Below the pieces are notes generated by a model that saw only the letters and a list, made by a program, of their open reading frames with translations, searched no databases and was not told where the DNA came from. Shown piece after piece: positions 1-7,268 of a DNA stretch of 38,528 bases (its first letter is position 1; each line of letters opens with the position of its first letter). Origin of the DNA: Pseudonocardia sp. (GTDB lineage: Bacteria > Actinomycetota > Actinomycetes > Mycobacteriales > Pseudonocardiaceae); NCBI GenBank assembly GCA_029266775.1, contig JAQSWF010000002.1, positions 1 through 38,528 on the forward strand. The letters run 5' to 3'. The position numbers and the translations under genes are program-made.

Positions 1-287
1 AGCGCTTCGCGCAGCGAGAGCTCCAGGACCTTCTTGGCCCGTGGCGTGAACGGGATGTGCCCGCTCGGCGCCTGCTGACCCTGGCCGATGATCTCCTCGA
101 CCTGCTGGCGGACGCCCTCGAGGGCGATCCCGAGCGACTCCAGGGCCTTGGCGGCCACTCCCTCGCCCTCGTGAATGAGGCCAAGGAGGATGTGCTCGGT
201 GCCGATGTAGTTGTGGTTGAGCATCCGGGCCTCTTCCTGCGCCAGGACGACAACCCGCCTTGCTCGGTCAGTGAACCTCTCGAACAT
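1..287 (-). CDS. clpC: ClpC AAA+ chaperone subunit of Clp protease, N-terminal part (cut by window edge)
   Basis: Only the first 95 codons are inside the window; the gene continues past base 1. The protein begins [20 protein letters not shown] and continues through [20 protein letters not shown] and [18 protein letters not shown]. This is the Clp-N double-repeat domain typical of ClpC, which binds adaptors and substrates ahead of the two AAA+ modules. ClpC unfolds proteins and feeds them to ClpP in the cytoplasm. The ATG is supported by AAGGAGTG seven to eight bases upstream. It lies downstream of lsr2, with a strong hairpin terminator between them, so it should have its own promoter in 288-496. 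Identification is secure; the AAA+ domains cannot be seen. Confidence 0.95.
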   Translation of the reverse strand, partial: MFERFTDRARRVVVLAQEEARMLNHNYIGTEHILLGLIHEGEGVAAKALESLGIALEGVRQQVEEIIGQGQQAPSGHIPFTPRAKKVLELSLREA

Positions 288-496
288 TCGCACTCCTTGC
301 CTGCTGCGCCATACACCGGCGCGCGCTGCGCCGCGGACGCCCGGTACCTACTGTATCGGCCCGGGCCGATGGCTGACGTCTCGTGCGCACGTGCTGCGCA
401 CCTGACGGTCCACAACGCGGGGTCGAGATCCGGGATTCCCATGCGGTCGGCCGGCCCGTCACGATGTGGGCCTCGACCTGGTGATCTCGAGCAAAC

Positions 497-530
497 GGAC
501 GGGGCCGGTGCTCGCGCACCGGCCCCGTCC
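497..530 (-). terminator. Intrinsic terminator hairpin after lsr2
   Basis: Perfect 15-bp inverted repeat (arms GGACGGGGCCGGTGC and GCACCGGCCCCGTCC) with a 4-nt loop TCGC, 25 bases after the lsr2 stop. There is no long U tract, which is usual for high-GC actinobacterial terminators. It isolates lsr2 from clpC. Confidence 0.8.
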
Positions 531-554
531 ACGGGGAGCGAACTCGGGGGTCCC

Positions 555-923
555 TCAGTTCTCCTTGTGGTACGCCTCCAGCACGTCCGCCGGAATGCGG
601 CCCCGATCGGAAACCTTCATGCCGCGCTTGCGCGCCCAGTCACGGATGGCCTGGTTCTGCTCGCGGTCGATGGATGCGCGCCCCTTCGGGGCCGTACCCG
701 CGCCGGCGCTGGCGCTTCCGGTGCCCGCACCTCCGCTTCGCCGACGGCCGCCCGATCGCCGCGCCGCGCCGACGAAGTCCGCCAGCGCGTCACGCAGGCG
801 GACCGCATTCTCCTTGGACAGGTCGATCTCGTAGTTCCTGCCGTCGATACCGAACTCGACCGTCTCGTCCGCGGCCTCTCCGTCCAGGTCGTCGACCAGC
901 CTGACTTCACGGATCTGCGCCAC
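555..923 (-). CDS. lsr2: Lsr2 nucleoid-associated xenogeneic silencer
   Basis: Encodes 122 aa starting (GTG) [20 protein letters not shown]. The N-terminal dimerisation domain (about 1-60) is followed by a Gly/Arg/Ala linker and a C-terminal DNA-binding domain, [20 protein letters not shown]. The RGR motif there inserts in the minor groove of AT-rich DNA. Lsr2 is the actinobacterial functional analogue of H-NS and represses horizontally acquired AT-rich genes. The ORF track extends the frame 120 codons upstream, but that stretch is unlike any Lsr2. The GTG at 923 has AAAGAGGG at good spacing and gives the normal family length (about 110-125 aa). It is followed by a perfect 15-bp terminator. 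In mycobacteria lysS lies upstream; here there is a 500-bp non-coding stretch instead. Confidence 0.95.
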   Translation of the reverse strand: MAQIREVRLVDDLDGEAADETVEFGIDGRNYEIDLSKENAVRLRDALADFVGAARRSGGRRRSGGAGTGSASAGAGTAPKGRASIDREQNQAIRDWARKRGMKVSDRGRIPADVLEAYHKEN

Positions 924-1423
924 CGTCGCAGCCCTCTTTCTCGCTCTTGGATTAACCGGTGCCCGGTGTGCGGCAACTCGCCGCATAGTGTGAACAGTAG
1001 CTCGATAACTGCCCGTGTGTCGAGTCGGGCTAACCTTCGCGGTGCCGCGGCCCGTGCGCAAGCGCTTGTCGCCCTTTACGGCTCGGGCGCTACCAAAAGG
1101 GACAACCATTAGGACCGGTCGCGCCGGACCGACCCGCGGTCCATTTCGGATCCGGCGCCGCGTCAAAACCGCTGGTCCGACCCGTGCGATCGGTCCTTCG
1201 ACGGTGCCGGACCGTCGCCGCATCAATCGCAGACGGTGCGTCCCGCTGCTCGGTCCGATCGGATGGGCAGTGTCGCGTGTCACCCGGTGACGACGCGTTC
1301 GGCAGCGCTTCTCAGCAACGTCACAGGTATCCGCACGCGTACGGTTTCACCGGCACGCGCGACGACGCGTCCTCACTCGTTTACCCGCCGTGCTCACGCG
1401 GGTCGAGAACTGTCATCACACGG
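924..1423. other. Intergenic region between coaX and lsr2, no gene seen
   Basis: About 500 bp without a plausible gene. The ORFs in the track here are Arg/Pro-rich shadows with no recognisable domain. Translating the minus strand shows nothing resembling LysS, which occupies this place in mycobacteria. The lsr2 promoter should be at the left end. On the minus strand a TTATCG / TATGCG pair with a 15-base spacer, and a TTGCCG / TAATCC pair with a 16-base spacer, are weak candidates. A short inverted repeat ACGGT-N5-ACCGT lies at 1201-1215. I see no tRNA or riboswitch fold. Confidence 0.5.
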
Positions 1424-1446
1424 GCCCGCCGGAGTTCCGCGCGGGC
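1424..1446 (-). terminator. Candidate terminator after coaX
   Basis: Arms GCCCGC and GCGGGC, with an inner CGG/CCG pairing around AACT, start 14 bases past the coaX stop. In the transcript a U-rich stretch (TTTGTTTT) comes before rather than after the hairpin, so an intrinsic mechanism is uncertain. Confidence 0.45.
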
Positions 1447-1459
1447 AGGAAAACAAACT

Positions 1460-2299
1460 CTAGTTGGGCGTACCGGGACGCCGCGACGTCGGGTCGGAGC
1501 GGGCACCGGAAGTGCCATGCGGATTCCGCAGGTAGGTCAGCCGCAGGCCGAGGAGTGTCAGGTCGGGAACGTAGGTGGAGATCGTCTCCGACTCGTCGGT
1601 CATCAGCGGGGCCAGGCCGCCGGTGCCCAGAACGGTCACCGGAGACGTGTCGAGCTCGGCGACGATCCGGCGTACGAGGCCGTCGACCTGCCCGGCGAAC
1701 CCGAACAGGACGCCGGACTGCAGGCACTCCACGGTGTTCTTCCCGATCACCGACCGGGGCCGCACCAGCTCGACGGTACGCAGTGCGGCGGCCCGGTCGG
1801 CGAGGGCTTCCATGGAGATCTCGATACCGGGTGCGAGCGAACCCCCGAGGAACTCACCGCGTGCCGAGACGACGTCGATGTTGGTCGACGTGCCGAAGTC
1901 GACGACGACGCAGGCGGTGCCGCACAGCTGGTGTGCGGCGAGGGTGTTCATCACGCGGTCCGGGCCGACCTCGCGGGGGTTGTCGACGAGCAGCGGCACG
2001 CCGGTGCGCACGCCGGGCCCGACCACGACACTGGGCAAATCCGTGCGCCGCGCCAGCAGCAGCCGCAGCTCGCGCAGCAGGCTCGGCACCGTCGACAGTC
2101 CGGCAATCCCGCTGACCTCGGGTGCGTACGACCCGAGCAGGGCCCGCACGGCCACCTCGAGTTCGTCCGCGGTCATCCGCGGGTCGGTGCGCATCCGCCA
2201 GTCGCGAACCAGCGGAGGACGCACCACGGAGCCGTCCGCTGCGTCGTCGTAGAGGCCCAGCGCGATCTGGGTGTTGCCGATGTCGATGCAGAGAAGCAT
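1460..2299 (-). CDS. coaX: Type III pantothenate kinase CoaX
   Basis: 279 aa, phosphorylates pantothenate to 4'-phosphopantothenate, the first committed step of CoA synthesis. It begins MLLCIDIGNTQIALGLYDD, with the ASKHA-type phosphate loop D-x-GNT at residues 6-10. Further family motifs are VVDFGTSTNIDVV (the nucleotide/monovalent-cation region), GGSLAPGIEISMEAL, and a late GTGGLAPL. Length matches actinobacterial type III enzymes. The ORF track runs 200 codons further upstream but that part lies over panC; the ATG at 2299 is the family start. It follows panC with only 8 bases between, so the two are surely cotranscribed. In mycobacteria panD lies between them; here it does not. A hairpin follows the stop. 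Confidence 0.95.
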   Translation of the reverse strand: MLLCIDIGNTQIALGLYDDAADGSVVRPPLVRDWRMRTDPRMTADELEVAVRALLGSYAPEVSGIAGLSTVPSLLRELRLLLARRTDLPSVVVGPGVRTGVPLLVDNPREVGPDRVMNTLAAHQLCGTACVVVDFGTSTNIDVVSARGEFLGGSLAPGIEISMEALADRAAALRTVELVRPRSVIGKNTVECLQSGVLFGFAGQVDGLVRRIVAELDTSPVTVLGTGGLAPLMTDESETISTYVPDLTLLGLRLTYLRNPHGTSGARSDPTSRRPGTPN

Positions 2300-2307
2300 G
2301 CGATCAC

Positions 2308-3189
2308 CTACAGCTGGACCGGCACGTTGTCGATCAGCCGGGTGGCGCCGAGCCGGGCGGCAACGAGCAGCCGGGCGCGACCGGCCAGGGGAGCGGTGCT
2401 CAGTTCCGGGCCCCGCAGCTCCAGGTAGTCGACGGTCACCTCGGGCACGGCGGCGAGCACCTCGCGGGCGGCCGCGACGACGGCCTCGGGCCCACGGGCC
2501 GACACCCCGGCCCCGGCGCTCAACGCGCGCTGCAGCACGGTGGCCAGCGGCCGCTGGTCCGGGGTGAGGTAGGCGTTGCGCGAGGAGAGGGCCAGCCCGT
2601 CGGGCTCGCGCACGGTCGGCACCCCGACGACCGCCAGCGGGAAGTCGAGGTCTGTGGCCATCTTCTGGATCAGTACGAGCTGCTGGTAGTCCTTCTCCCC
2701 GAAGAACGCCACATCCGGAGCGACGATGTGGAAGAGCTTGGCGACCACGGTCAGCACGCCCCGGAAGTGCCCGGGCCGGACCGCGCCGTCGAGCTCCGCA
2801 CCGAGCGGCCCGGGGTCGACGGTCGTGCTGATTCCTCCGCCGGGGTACAGGTCGTCCACGGTCGGGTTGAAGACCAGCTCGACGCCCTCCTGCCGGCACA
2901 CCTCGAGGTCGTCCTCGAGCCGACGCGGGTAGCGCGCGAGGTCTTCCTGCGGGCCGAACTGCAGGGGGTTGACGAAGATCGAGACGGCGGTGACCGACGC
3001 GCCCGGAGTCCGCCGCGCATGGCGGAACAGCTCGCGGTGGCCCTCGTGCAGCGCGCCCATCGTCGGCACCAGCGCGATCCGCCGCCCGGCCCCGCGCAGC
3101 GCGCGGCTGACCGCCGCCATCCGGGACGGCGTGGTGTGGACCGTGAGCTCCCCGGGGGCGTAACCGCCGACGGTGCGGGCGGTGGTCAT
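2308..3189 (-). CDS. panC: Pantothenate synthetase (pantoate--beta-alanine ligase) PanC
   Basis: 293 aa cytoplasmic enzyme that condenses D-pantoate with beta-alanine using ATP. The nucleotidyltransferase signature GALHEGH is at about 45-51 (HxGH-type). Other family motifs are SIFVNPLQFGPQEDL, GHFRGVLTVVAKLF, FFGEKDYQQ, and the KMSKS-equivalent LALSSRNAYL. The start MTTARTVGG at 3189 is one base after the DUF2520 stop, so translation is coupled. The 70 extra N-terminal codons in the track lie over the neighbouring gene. The operon order is DUF2520-panC-coaX. The beta-alanine source panD is not next to it. Confidence 0.96.
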   Translation of the reverse strand: MTTARTVGGYAPGELTVHTTPSRMAAVSRALRGAGRRIALVPTMGALHEGHRELFRHARRTPGASVTAVSIFVNPLQFGPQEDLARYPRRLEDDLEVCRQEGVELVFNPTVDDLYPGGGISTTVDPGPLGAELDGAVRPGHFRGVLTVVAKLFHIVAPDVAFFGEKDYQQLVLIQKMATDLDFPLAVVGVPTVREPDGLALSSRNAYLTPDQRPLATVLQRALSAGAGVSARGPEAVVAAAREVLAAVPEVTVDYLELRGPELSTAPLAGRARLLVAARLGATRLIDNVPVQL

Positions 3190-3190
3190 G

Positions 3191-4087
3191 TCAGCGATCC
3201 TCCTCCTCGAGGGTGGCGCGCACCTCGTCGGCGGCGTGCGCCGGCAGCAGGCCGGCGCGCTGCGCCAGATGGGCCGTGCGGGCGGCGAGGGCGCGGTAGG
3301 TCGCGGCGAGGTCGGGGTCGACGGCGTCCAGCTCGCGCAGGTGGGTGCGCACCGTGCCGACGTCCCCGCGGGCGACCGCACCCGTGAGCGCGTGGTCACC
3401 GTGGCGAAGGGCGTTGTCGAGTGCAGCGGACAGCAGCGGCGCGATCAGCCGGTCCGCCGGGCGGACCCCGGCCCGCTCCAGCGTGTCGACGGAGTCGCGG
3501 ACAAGGGTGATCAGGTGGTTGGCGCCGTGCGCGATCGCGGCGTGGTAGAGCGGGCGGGCGGTCTCCGGAACCCGGACGGGTTCGGCGCCCATCTCGACGA
3601 CGAGGGCCTCGCCGACGTTGTACGCCTCTTCCTGCCCCACGGTCGCGGTGACCGCCACGCTCGCCCCGGCCAGCCGAGCGACGTCCTCGGTGCGGCCGGT
3701 GAAGGTCATGACCGGGTGCAGAGCCAGCGGGAGCACGCCCTGCTCCGTCGCAGGGGCGAGCACCGCCACGCCGTGGGAGCCGGAGGTGTGCACCACGATC
3801 TGGCCGGGGCGGAAGCATCCCGCGGCGGCCAGGCCGCGCACGAGGCCGGGCAGCACGTCGTCCGGAACGGCCAGGAGAACCAGGTCCACGTCCGCGGTGG
3901 CCTGATCCGGGGGCACGAGGGGCACGCCGGGCAGCAGCGCGGCGGCCCGCTTCGTGGAGGCGCGGGAGACGCCGGAGGCGGCGACGACCCGGTGGCCGGC
4001 GGCGGCCAGCGCGGCCCCCAGAACCGCCCCGACCCGACCGGCGGACACCACTCCGACCGCGAGCCGGGCGGGCCGGCCTGCACTCAT
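3191..4087 (-). CDS. Rossmann-fold DUF2520 oxidoreductase-like protein of the pantothenate operon
   Basis: 298 aa. The N-terminal Rossmann nucleotide-binding domain reads LAVGVVSAGRVGAVLGAALA and is followed by DLVLLAVPDDVL, as in pyrroline-5-carboxylate reductase and ketopantoate reductase folds. The C-terminal all-helical DUF2520 domain carries the family stretch HPVMTFTG, then YHAAIAHGANHLITL. The nucleotide loop reads VSAGRVG, where many relatives have GxGxxG. Start ATG 4087 has GAGGAG nine bases upstream. Position directly before panC is conserved in actinobacteria (Rv3603c place). A role in pantoate supply, for example NADPH-dependent reduction of ketopantoate, is my inference from fold and neighbourhood and is not proven. 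Confidence 0.85.
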   Translation of the reverse strand: MSAGRPARLAVGVVSAGRVGAVLGAALAAAGHRVVAASGVSRASTKRAAALLPGVPLVPPDQATADVDLVLLAVPDDVLPGLVRGLAAAGCFRPGQIVVHTSGSHGVAVLAPATEQGVLPLALHPVMTFTGRTEDVARLAGASVAVTATVGQEEAYNVGEALVVEMGAEPVRVPETARPLYHAAIAHGANHLITLVRDSVDTLERAGVRPADRLIAPLLSAALDNALRHGDHALTGAVARGDVGTVRTHLRELDAVDPDLAATYRALAARTAHLAQRAGLLPAHAADEVRATLEEEDR

Positions 4088-4134
4088 CCCTTGCACTCCT
4101 CGCCCCCGTGGTCGCACTCCGGCGTCGAGCGAAA

Positions 4135-4150
4135 GCGGCGTCGGCGCCGC
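4135..4150 (-). terminator. Candidate hairpin after prsW
   Basis: GCGGCG-TCGG-CGCCGC, a 6-bp stem with a 4-base loop, lies 57 bases past the prsW stop. On the minus strand it is followed by TTTCGC. Weak U tract; could also be an untranslated hairpin upstream of the DUF2520 gene. Confidence 0.4.
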
Positions 4151-4206
4151 AGGGACCGTGCCAAAGCCGCTCACGCTCGATTCGGGCGCCAGGGTAGACG
4201 CGCGGA

Positions 4207-5523
4207 TCAGCGGCCCGGCGGGGACCAGGAGCGGCCGGACGGCGGCGTGCCCCACCCGCCGCCGGGCTGTCCCCAGCCGGGGGGTGGGTACGGCGACGGC
4301 GTCCAGTCCGCAGGCCGCGCGGTCGGCGGACTCCAGCCGGACGGTGGCGTGTGTCCCCAGGCCGCGGTGAGCGCCTCGGGCCGGCCCACTGCGCGGGCCC
4401 GCGCCGCGATTAGCGCAGCGAGCCGCTCGTCGTGCCAGCGGCGGGCCTGCGGGCCGACGGCCCCGCGAGCCATCCGGCTGCGCAGGAACGCGAGGTCGGT
4501 GACCGCCGACTGGTACTCGCTGACTGCCTTCGCGGCCTCGCGACCCGAGTGCTCGCGCACGGCGCGCTTCCAGCGGCGGCGGCCGGCGAGAGTGGACAGC
4601 AGGCCCACCTCGCTCGGTGCGATCCAGCCCGCCTGGGCGAAGCCGGGCAGCTGCGCGGCGACGGTGCGCTGCTCGCGGCGGCGCTGCCAGGCGACCAAGA
4701 CGATCATCGCCACGAACAGCGGCAGCATGACGAACAAATAGATGCCGGCGAACGCCTCGCCCCCGCCCAGTGTCGCCGAGCCGTTCCACAGCGCGTGCAG
4801 CACGACGGCGAGCAGGTAGCCGACGAGCACGTAGAAGAGCCGGAGGATGCCGAAACGACCGGCCGCGGCCAGGCCACAGCCGATGCCGATCATAGCGGTG
4901 AACAGCGGGTGGGCGAAGGGGGAGAACACGCCGCGGAGGATCAGCACGGTGAGCACCGCGGCGGCCTGCCCGGTCAGGGCCTCGTCTTCGGCGAAGGCAC
5001 GGCCGAGGTAGAGAATGTTCTCGGTGTAGGCGAACCCGGCGGCGACGAGCCCGGCGTAGACGATGCCGTCCACCACGCCGTCGAACTCGCGACGGCGGAA
5101 CACCAGCAGCCCGACGACGAACGCGCCCTTGACCGCCTCCTCGACCACGGGGGCGATGATCGTGGCGCCCAGGATGTCGCCGGCGCCCTGACCCAGCACC
5201 TCGTCGGCGACCAGCACCGCGCTGCTGTTGATGATCAAGGCGCTCAGCGCGGCGACGCACGCACCCCACAGGAAGGCGAACAGCAGCGTGCGGGGCGGCT
5301 CGGGCTCCCAGCGGTCCACCCACAAGAACGCCCACGCGACCAGGCTGACGGGCAGCAGCGCCCCCAACGCCCCGACCGCGACGGCAACGATCCCGATCGA
5401 ACTGGTGACCTGCCCGAGGGTGATGAGCCCGCAGATCCCGAAGACGACGAGCAGGACGACGGGCGCGAGCACGTTGCGCCGCTGACGGCCGGGGGTGGGC
5501 AGGTGAGGGGACGCGACCGCCAT
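4207..5523 (-). CDS. PrsW-family intramembrane metalloprotease
   Basis: About 438 aa. The first 290 residues form roughly eight hydrophobic membrane segments; a charged, then Pro/Gly/Trp-rich cytoplasmic tail follows (PTARPADWTPSPYPPPGWGQ). The PrsW signature is present: EEAVKGAFVV (the EExxK-type motif), GFAYTENILYL, HPLFTAMIGIG and HALWNG supply conserved Glu and His residues expected to bind zinc. Bacillus PrsW performs site-1 cleavage of an anti-sigma factor; no anti-sigma gene is visible here, so the substrate is unknown. Start is uncertain: ATG 5523 or in-frame GTG 5529, neither with a clear ribosome-binding site. It occupies the place of Rv3604c, a different membrane protein, in the mycobacterial order. 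Confidence 0.85.
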   Translation of the reverse strand: MAVASPHLPTPGRQRRNVLAPVVLLVVFGICGLITLGQVTSSIGIVAVAVGALGALLPVSLVAWAFLWVDRWEPEPPRTLLFAFLWGACVAALSALIINSSAVLVADEVLGQGAGDILGATIIAPVVEEAVKGAFVVGLLVFRRREFDGVVDGIVYAGLVAAGFAYTENILYLGRAFAEDEALTGQAAAVLTVLILRGVFSPFAHPLFTAMIGIGCGLAAAGRFGILRLFYVLVGYLLAVVLHALWNGSATLGGGEAFAGIYLFVMLPLFVAMIVLVAWQRRREQRTVAAQLPGFAQAGWIAPSEVGLLSTLAGRRRWKRAVREHSGREAAKAVSEYQSAVTDLAFLRSRMARGAVGPQARRWHDERLAALIAARARAVGRPEALTAAWGHTPPSGWSPPTARPADWTPSPYPPPGWGQPGGGWGTPPSGRSWSPPGR

Positions 5524-5576
5524 GCCCACGAAGCCTACGGCGAGTCACGCACCTCAACCCGGCGAGCGTCGGCCGC

Positions 5577-5642
5577 GAGTTGTGCATATCTGCACGCCGA
5601 GTCGCGCATCTCGGCACGCCGACTTGTGCGTTTCGGTACACC
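5577..5642. repeat. Three 22-bp tandem repeat units, family 1
   Basis: Three consecutive 22-base units beginning GAGTTGTGCATATCTGCA, GAGTCGCGCATCTCGGCA and GACTTGTGCGTTTCGGTA. The first contains a perfect dyad GTGCA-N4-TGCAC; the others are degenerate forms. A further weak unit starts at 5542. The array begins 10 bases past the DUF3180 stop. The same family, inverted, recurs at 14333-14398. Confidence 0.8.
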
Positions 5643-5651
5643 GCCGTCCGC

Positions 5652-6137
5652 TCAGGACTGTGGGCGCGGCTCCGTCTCGTCCGGGTCGGACGGGTCGTCC
5701 GGCGTCCGACAGCAGTGCTGCAGCCACAGCGCCCCGGCGACGAGCGCGAGCGCGCCGGCCAGGCCGACGGTCGCCGCCGCTGTGTCCCCGCCCGCCGCCG
5801 CGATGTCCGCACTGCGCGGAGCGACGTACCCGAGCAGCCCCGCCCACGCCCCCGCCATGATCGCGCCGGCCAGCGCTGACGCCTGCGCCACCAGCACGGC
5901 GCGCGCCGCGACCAGCGGCTGAACCGGTCGGGTGCCCGGACGGCGACGGATCCGCGCACGCAGGGCCGACCCTCCGATGGCCTCCGCGACGCCGAGCACC
6001 GCCAAGGGTAGGCCCGCGGCCACGGGGAAGGACGGCAGCGACCCGTAGGAGACCCGCACGAGCAGGTGGACGATCACGGCGGTGATGAGCGCGGGCAGCA
6101 CGAGGTCGCGTGGCCGGGTCGGCGTCATGGTGCTCAC
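5652..6137 (-). CDS. DUF3180 membrane protein of the folate cluster
   Basis: 161 aa with four predicted membrane spans: LVLPALITAVIVHLLVRV, FPVAAGLPLAVLGVAEAI, AVLVAQASALAGAIMAGAWAG and AATVGLAGALALVAGALWL. A basic loop, RARIRRRPGTRPVQP, separates spans two and three. This is the DUF3180 pattern (Rv3605c-like), always found next to folK in actinobacteria; no biochemical function is known to me. The chosen GTG at 6137 overlaps the folK stop as GTGA; an ATG three codons later is the alternative. A 22-bp repeat array follows the stop. Confidence 0.85.
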   Translation of the reverse strand: MSTMTPTRPRDLVLPALITAVIVHLLVRVSYGSLPSFPVAAGLPLAVLGVAEAIGGSALRARIRRRPGTRPVQPLVAARAVLVAQASALAGAIMAGAWAGLLGYVAPRSADIAAAGGDTAAATVGLAGALALVAGALWLQHCCRTPDDPSDPDETEPRPQS

Positions 6138-6658
6138 GGCTCTCGACCGGCAGGACTCAGGGTGAGGTCGTCGCGCCGCCGCATGCCGGCCTCGGCGTCC
6201 GGGCCGAGCGCGGCGAGGAGCTCCGCAACCGTGCCGTGGCCCTGCAGGACGGCCGCGGGATCGAGGTCCAGCCACGGGCGCAGCACCGTCGCGCGCTCGG
6301 GCGTGCCCGGGTGCGGCAGGAGCAGGGCCGGATCGGCGCTGCGGACGGGGCCGTCCGGGCCGTCCACCGCGACGACATCCACGTCGAGCGTCCGCGGTCC
6401 CCAGCGGACCGTCCGCACTCGGCCGGCGGCCTGTTCCAGATCCTGCCCGCGCCGGAGCCAGCCCCACGCGTCGGTGTCGAGATCGTCGACGATCAGGACG
6501 GCGTTGAGGAAGTCGTCCTGATCGGCGCCACCCCACGGCGCCGTCTCGTAGACGGGCGATGCTGCGACGAGCACGTCGGCGAAACCGGCGACGGCGGCGC
6601 GCAGGTGGGCGAGCCGGTCGCCGAGGTTGGACCCGAGGGACAGCACGGCGCGGGTCAC
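6134..6658 (-). CDS. folK: 6-hydroxymethyl-7,8-dihydropterin pyrophosphokinase FolK
   Basis: 174 aa enzyme that transfers pyrophosphate from ATP to 6-hydroxymethyl-dihydropterin, making the substrate of FolP. Family motifs in order: AVLSLGSNLGDR at the N-terminus, SPVYETAPWGG, DDFLNAVLIVD, the catalytic-loop region RVRTVRWGPRTLDVDVV (acidic residues bind two Mg ions) and LLPHPGTPERATVL. The start VTRAVLSLGSN (GTG 6658) is the normal family start; the track adds 12 codons (MVRADAPRSGRR). It is separated from folB by 211 bp that carry a 22-bp repeat array, so it may not be strictly cotranscribed with folEPB. Confidence 0.95.
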   Translation of the reverse strand: MTRAVLSLGSNLGDRLAHLRAAVAGFADVLVAASPVYETAPWGGADQDDFLNAVLIVDDLDTDAWGWLRRGQDLEQAAGRVRTVRWGPRTLDVDVVAVDGPDGPVRSADPALLLPHPGTPERATVLRPWLDLDPAAVLQGHGTVAELLAALGPDAEAGMRRRDDLTLSPAGREP

Positions 6659-6774
6659 GCGTCGCCCTGAGCGTGGCGCGTCCGCGCGCACCACTTCAAC
6701 CCGGGAGGACGAGGCCGGGCCACTGAGCGGGATCGACCGGTCCAGCGCAAGGCCCCGGCCTCGTCCCCCCGTCC

Positions 6775-6850
6775 GACTCGCGCGTCAATTCGTAGCGACT
6801 CGCGCGCCAATTCGTAGCGACTCGCGCGCCGTTCCGTAGCGACTCGCGCG
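6775..6850. repeat. 22-bp tandem repeats, family 2, about 3.5 copies
   Basis: Units of 22 bases beginning GACTCGCGCGYCAATTCGTA at 6775, 6797 and 6819 (the third degenerate, with CCGTTCCGTA), then a partial unit GACTCGCGCG. Lies between the folB stop (20 bases away) and the folK start. The same unit recurs at 33324-33355, 26 kb away. Confidence 0.9.
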
Positions 6851-6869
6851 GCGACACCGCCCGGCGGGG

Positions 6870-7268
6870 TCATGCGGGGATGATCCGGGCGCGGGGTGGG
6901 CCGGGGCGGGTGCGGTGGACGACGACCGCGACGTCGGCGAAGTCCTGGGGGATCGGGGCCTGCGGCTTGTGCACGGTGACCTCGACGGCCTGCACGCGCG
7001 CGTCGGTGAGCACCTCGTCGGCGACGCGGCCGGCCACGACCTCGATCAGGTTCACGGGCGGGCCGGCGACGATCGCGGCAACCCGCTCCGCCAGCTCGCC
7101 GTAGTGCAGGGTGTCCGCGAGGTCGTCCGACGCCGCGGCCGCGGCGAGATCCAGCCAGACGACGAGGTCGACGAGGAAGTCCTGCCCCTCGCGGCGCTCG
7201 TGCTCGAACACGCCGTGGTGGCCGCGGACACGCAGGCCGCGCAGCACGATCCGGTCGTCACCGCTCAC
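6870..7268 (-). CDS. folB: Dihydroneopterin aldolase FolB
   Basis: 132 aa enzyme that cleaves 7,8-dihydroneopterin to 6-hydroxymethyl-dihydropterin and glycolaldehyde. Motifs of the tunnelling-fold family: [20 protein letters not shown] near the N-terminus (pterin-site Glu and His), [27 protein letters not shown] and [11 protein letters not shown], with the catalytic lysine expected in VHKP. Starts at GTG 7268, which overlaps the folP stop (GTGA), giving translational coupling. The usual FolB length is about 120 aa. Confidence 0.95.
   Translation of the reverse strand: MSGDDRIVLRGLRVRGHHGVFEHERREGQDFLVDLVVWLDLAAAAASDDLADTLHYGELAERVAAIVAGPPVNLIEVVAGRVADEVLTDARVQAVEVTVHKPQAPIPQDFADVAVVVHRTRPGPPRARIIPA

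Noticed and set aside
555-1283. 242-aa extended Lsr2
   Set aside because: The extra N-terminal 120 residues are not Lsr2-like, and the GTG at 923 has a proper ribosome-binding site.
924-1423. Remnant of lysS upstream of lsr2
   Set aside because: No class II synthetase motif can be read in any frame shown; the ORFs are Arg/Pro-rich noise.
5577-5642. CRISPR array
   Set aside because: Units are adjacent 22-mers without spacers, the arrays have only two to four copies, and no cas genes are present.
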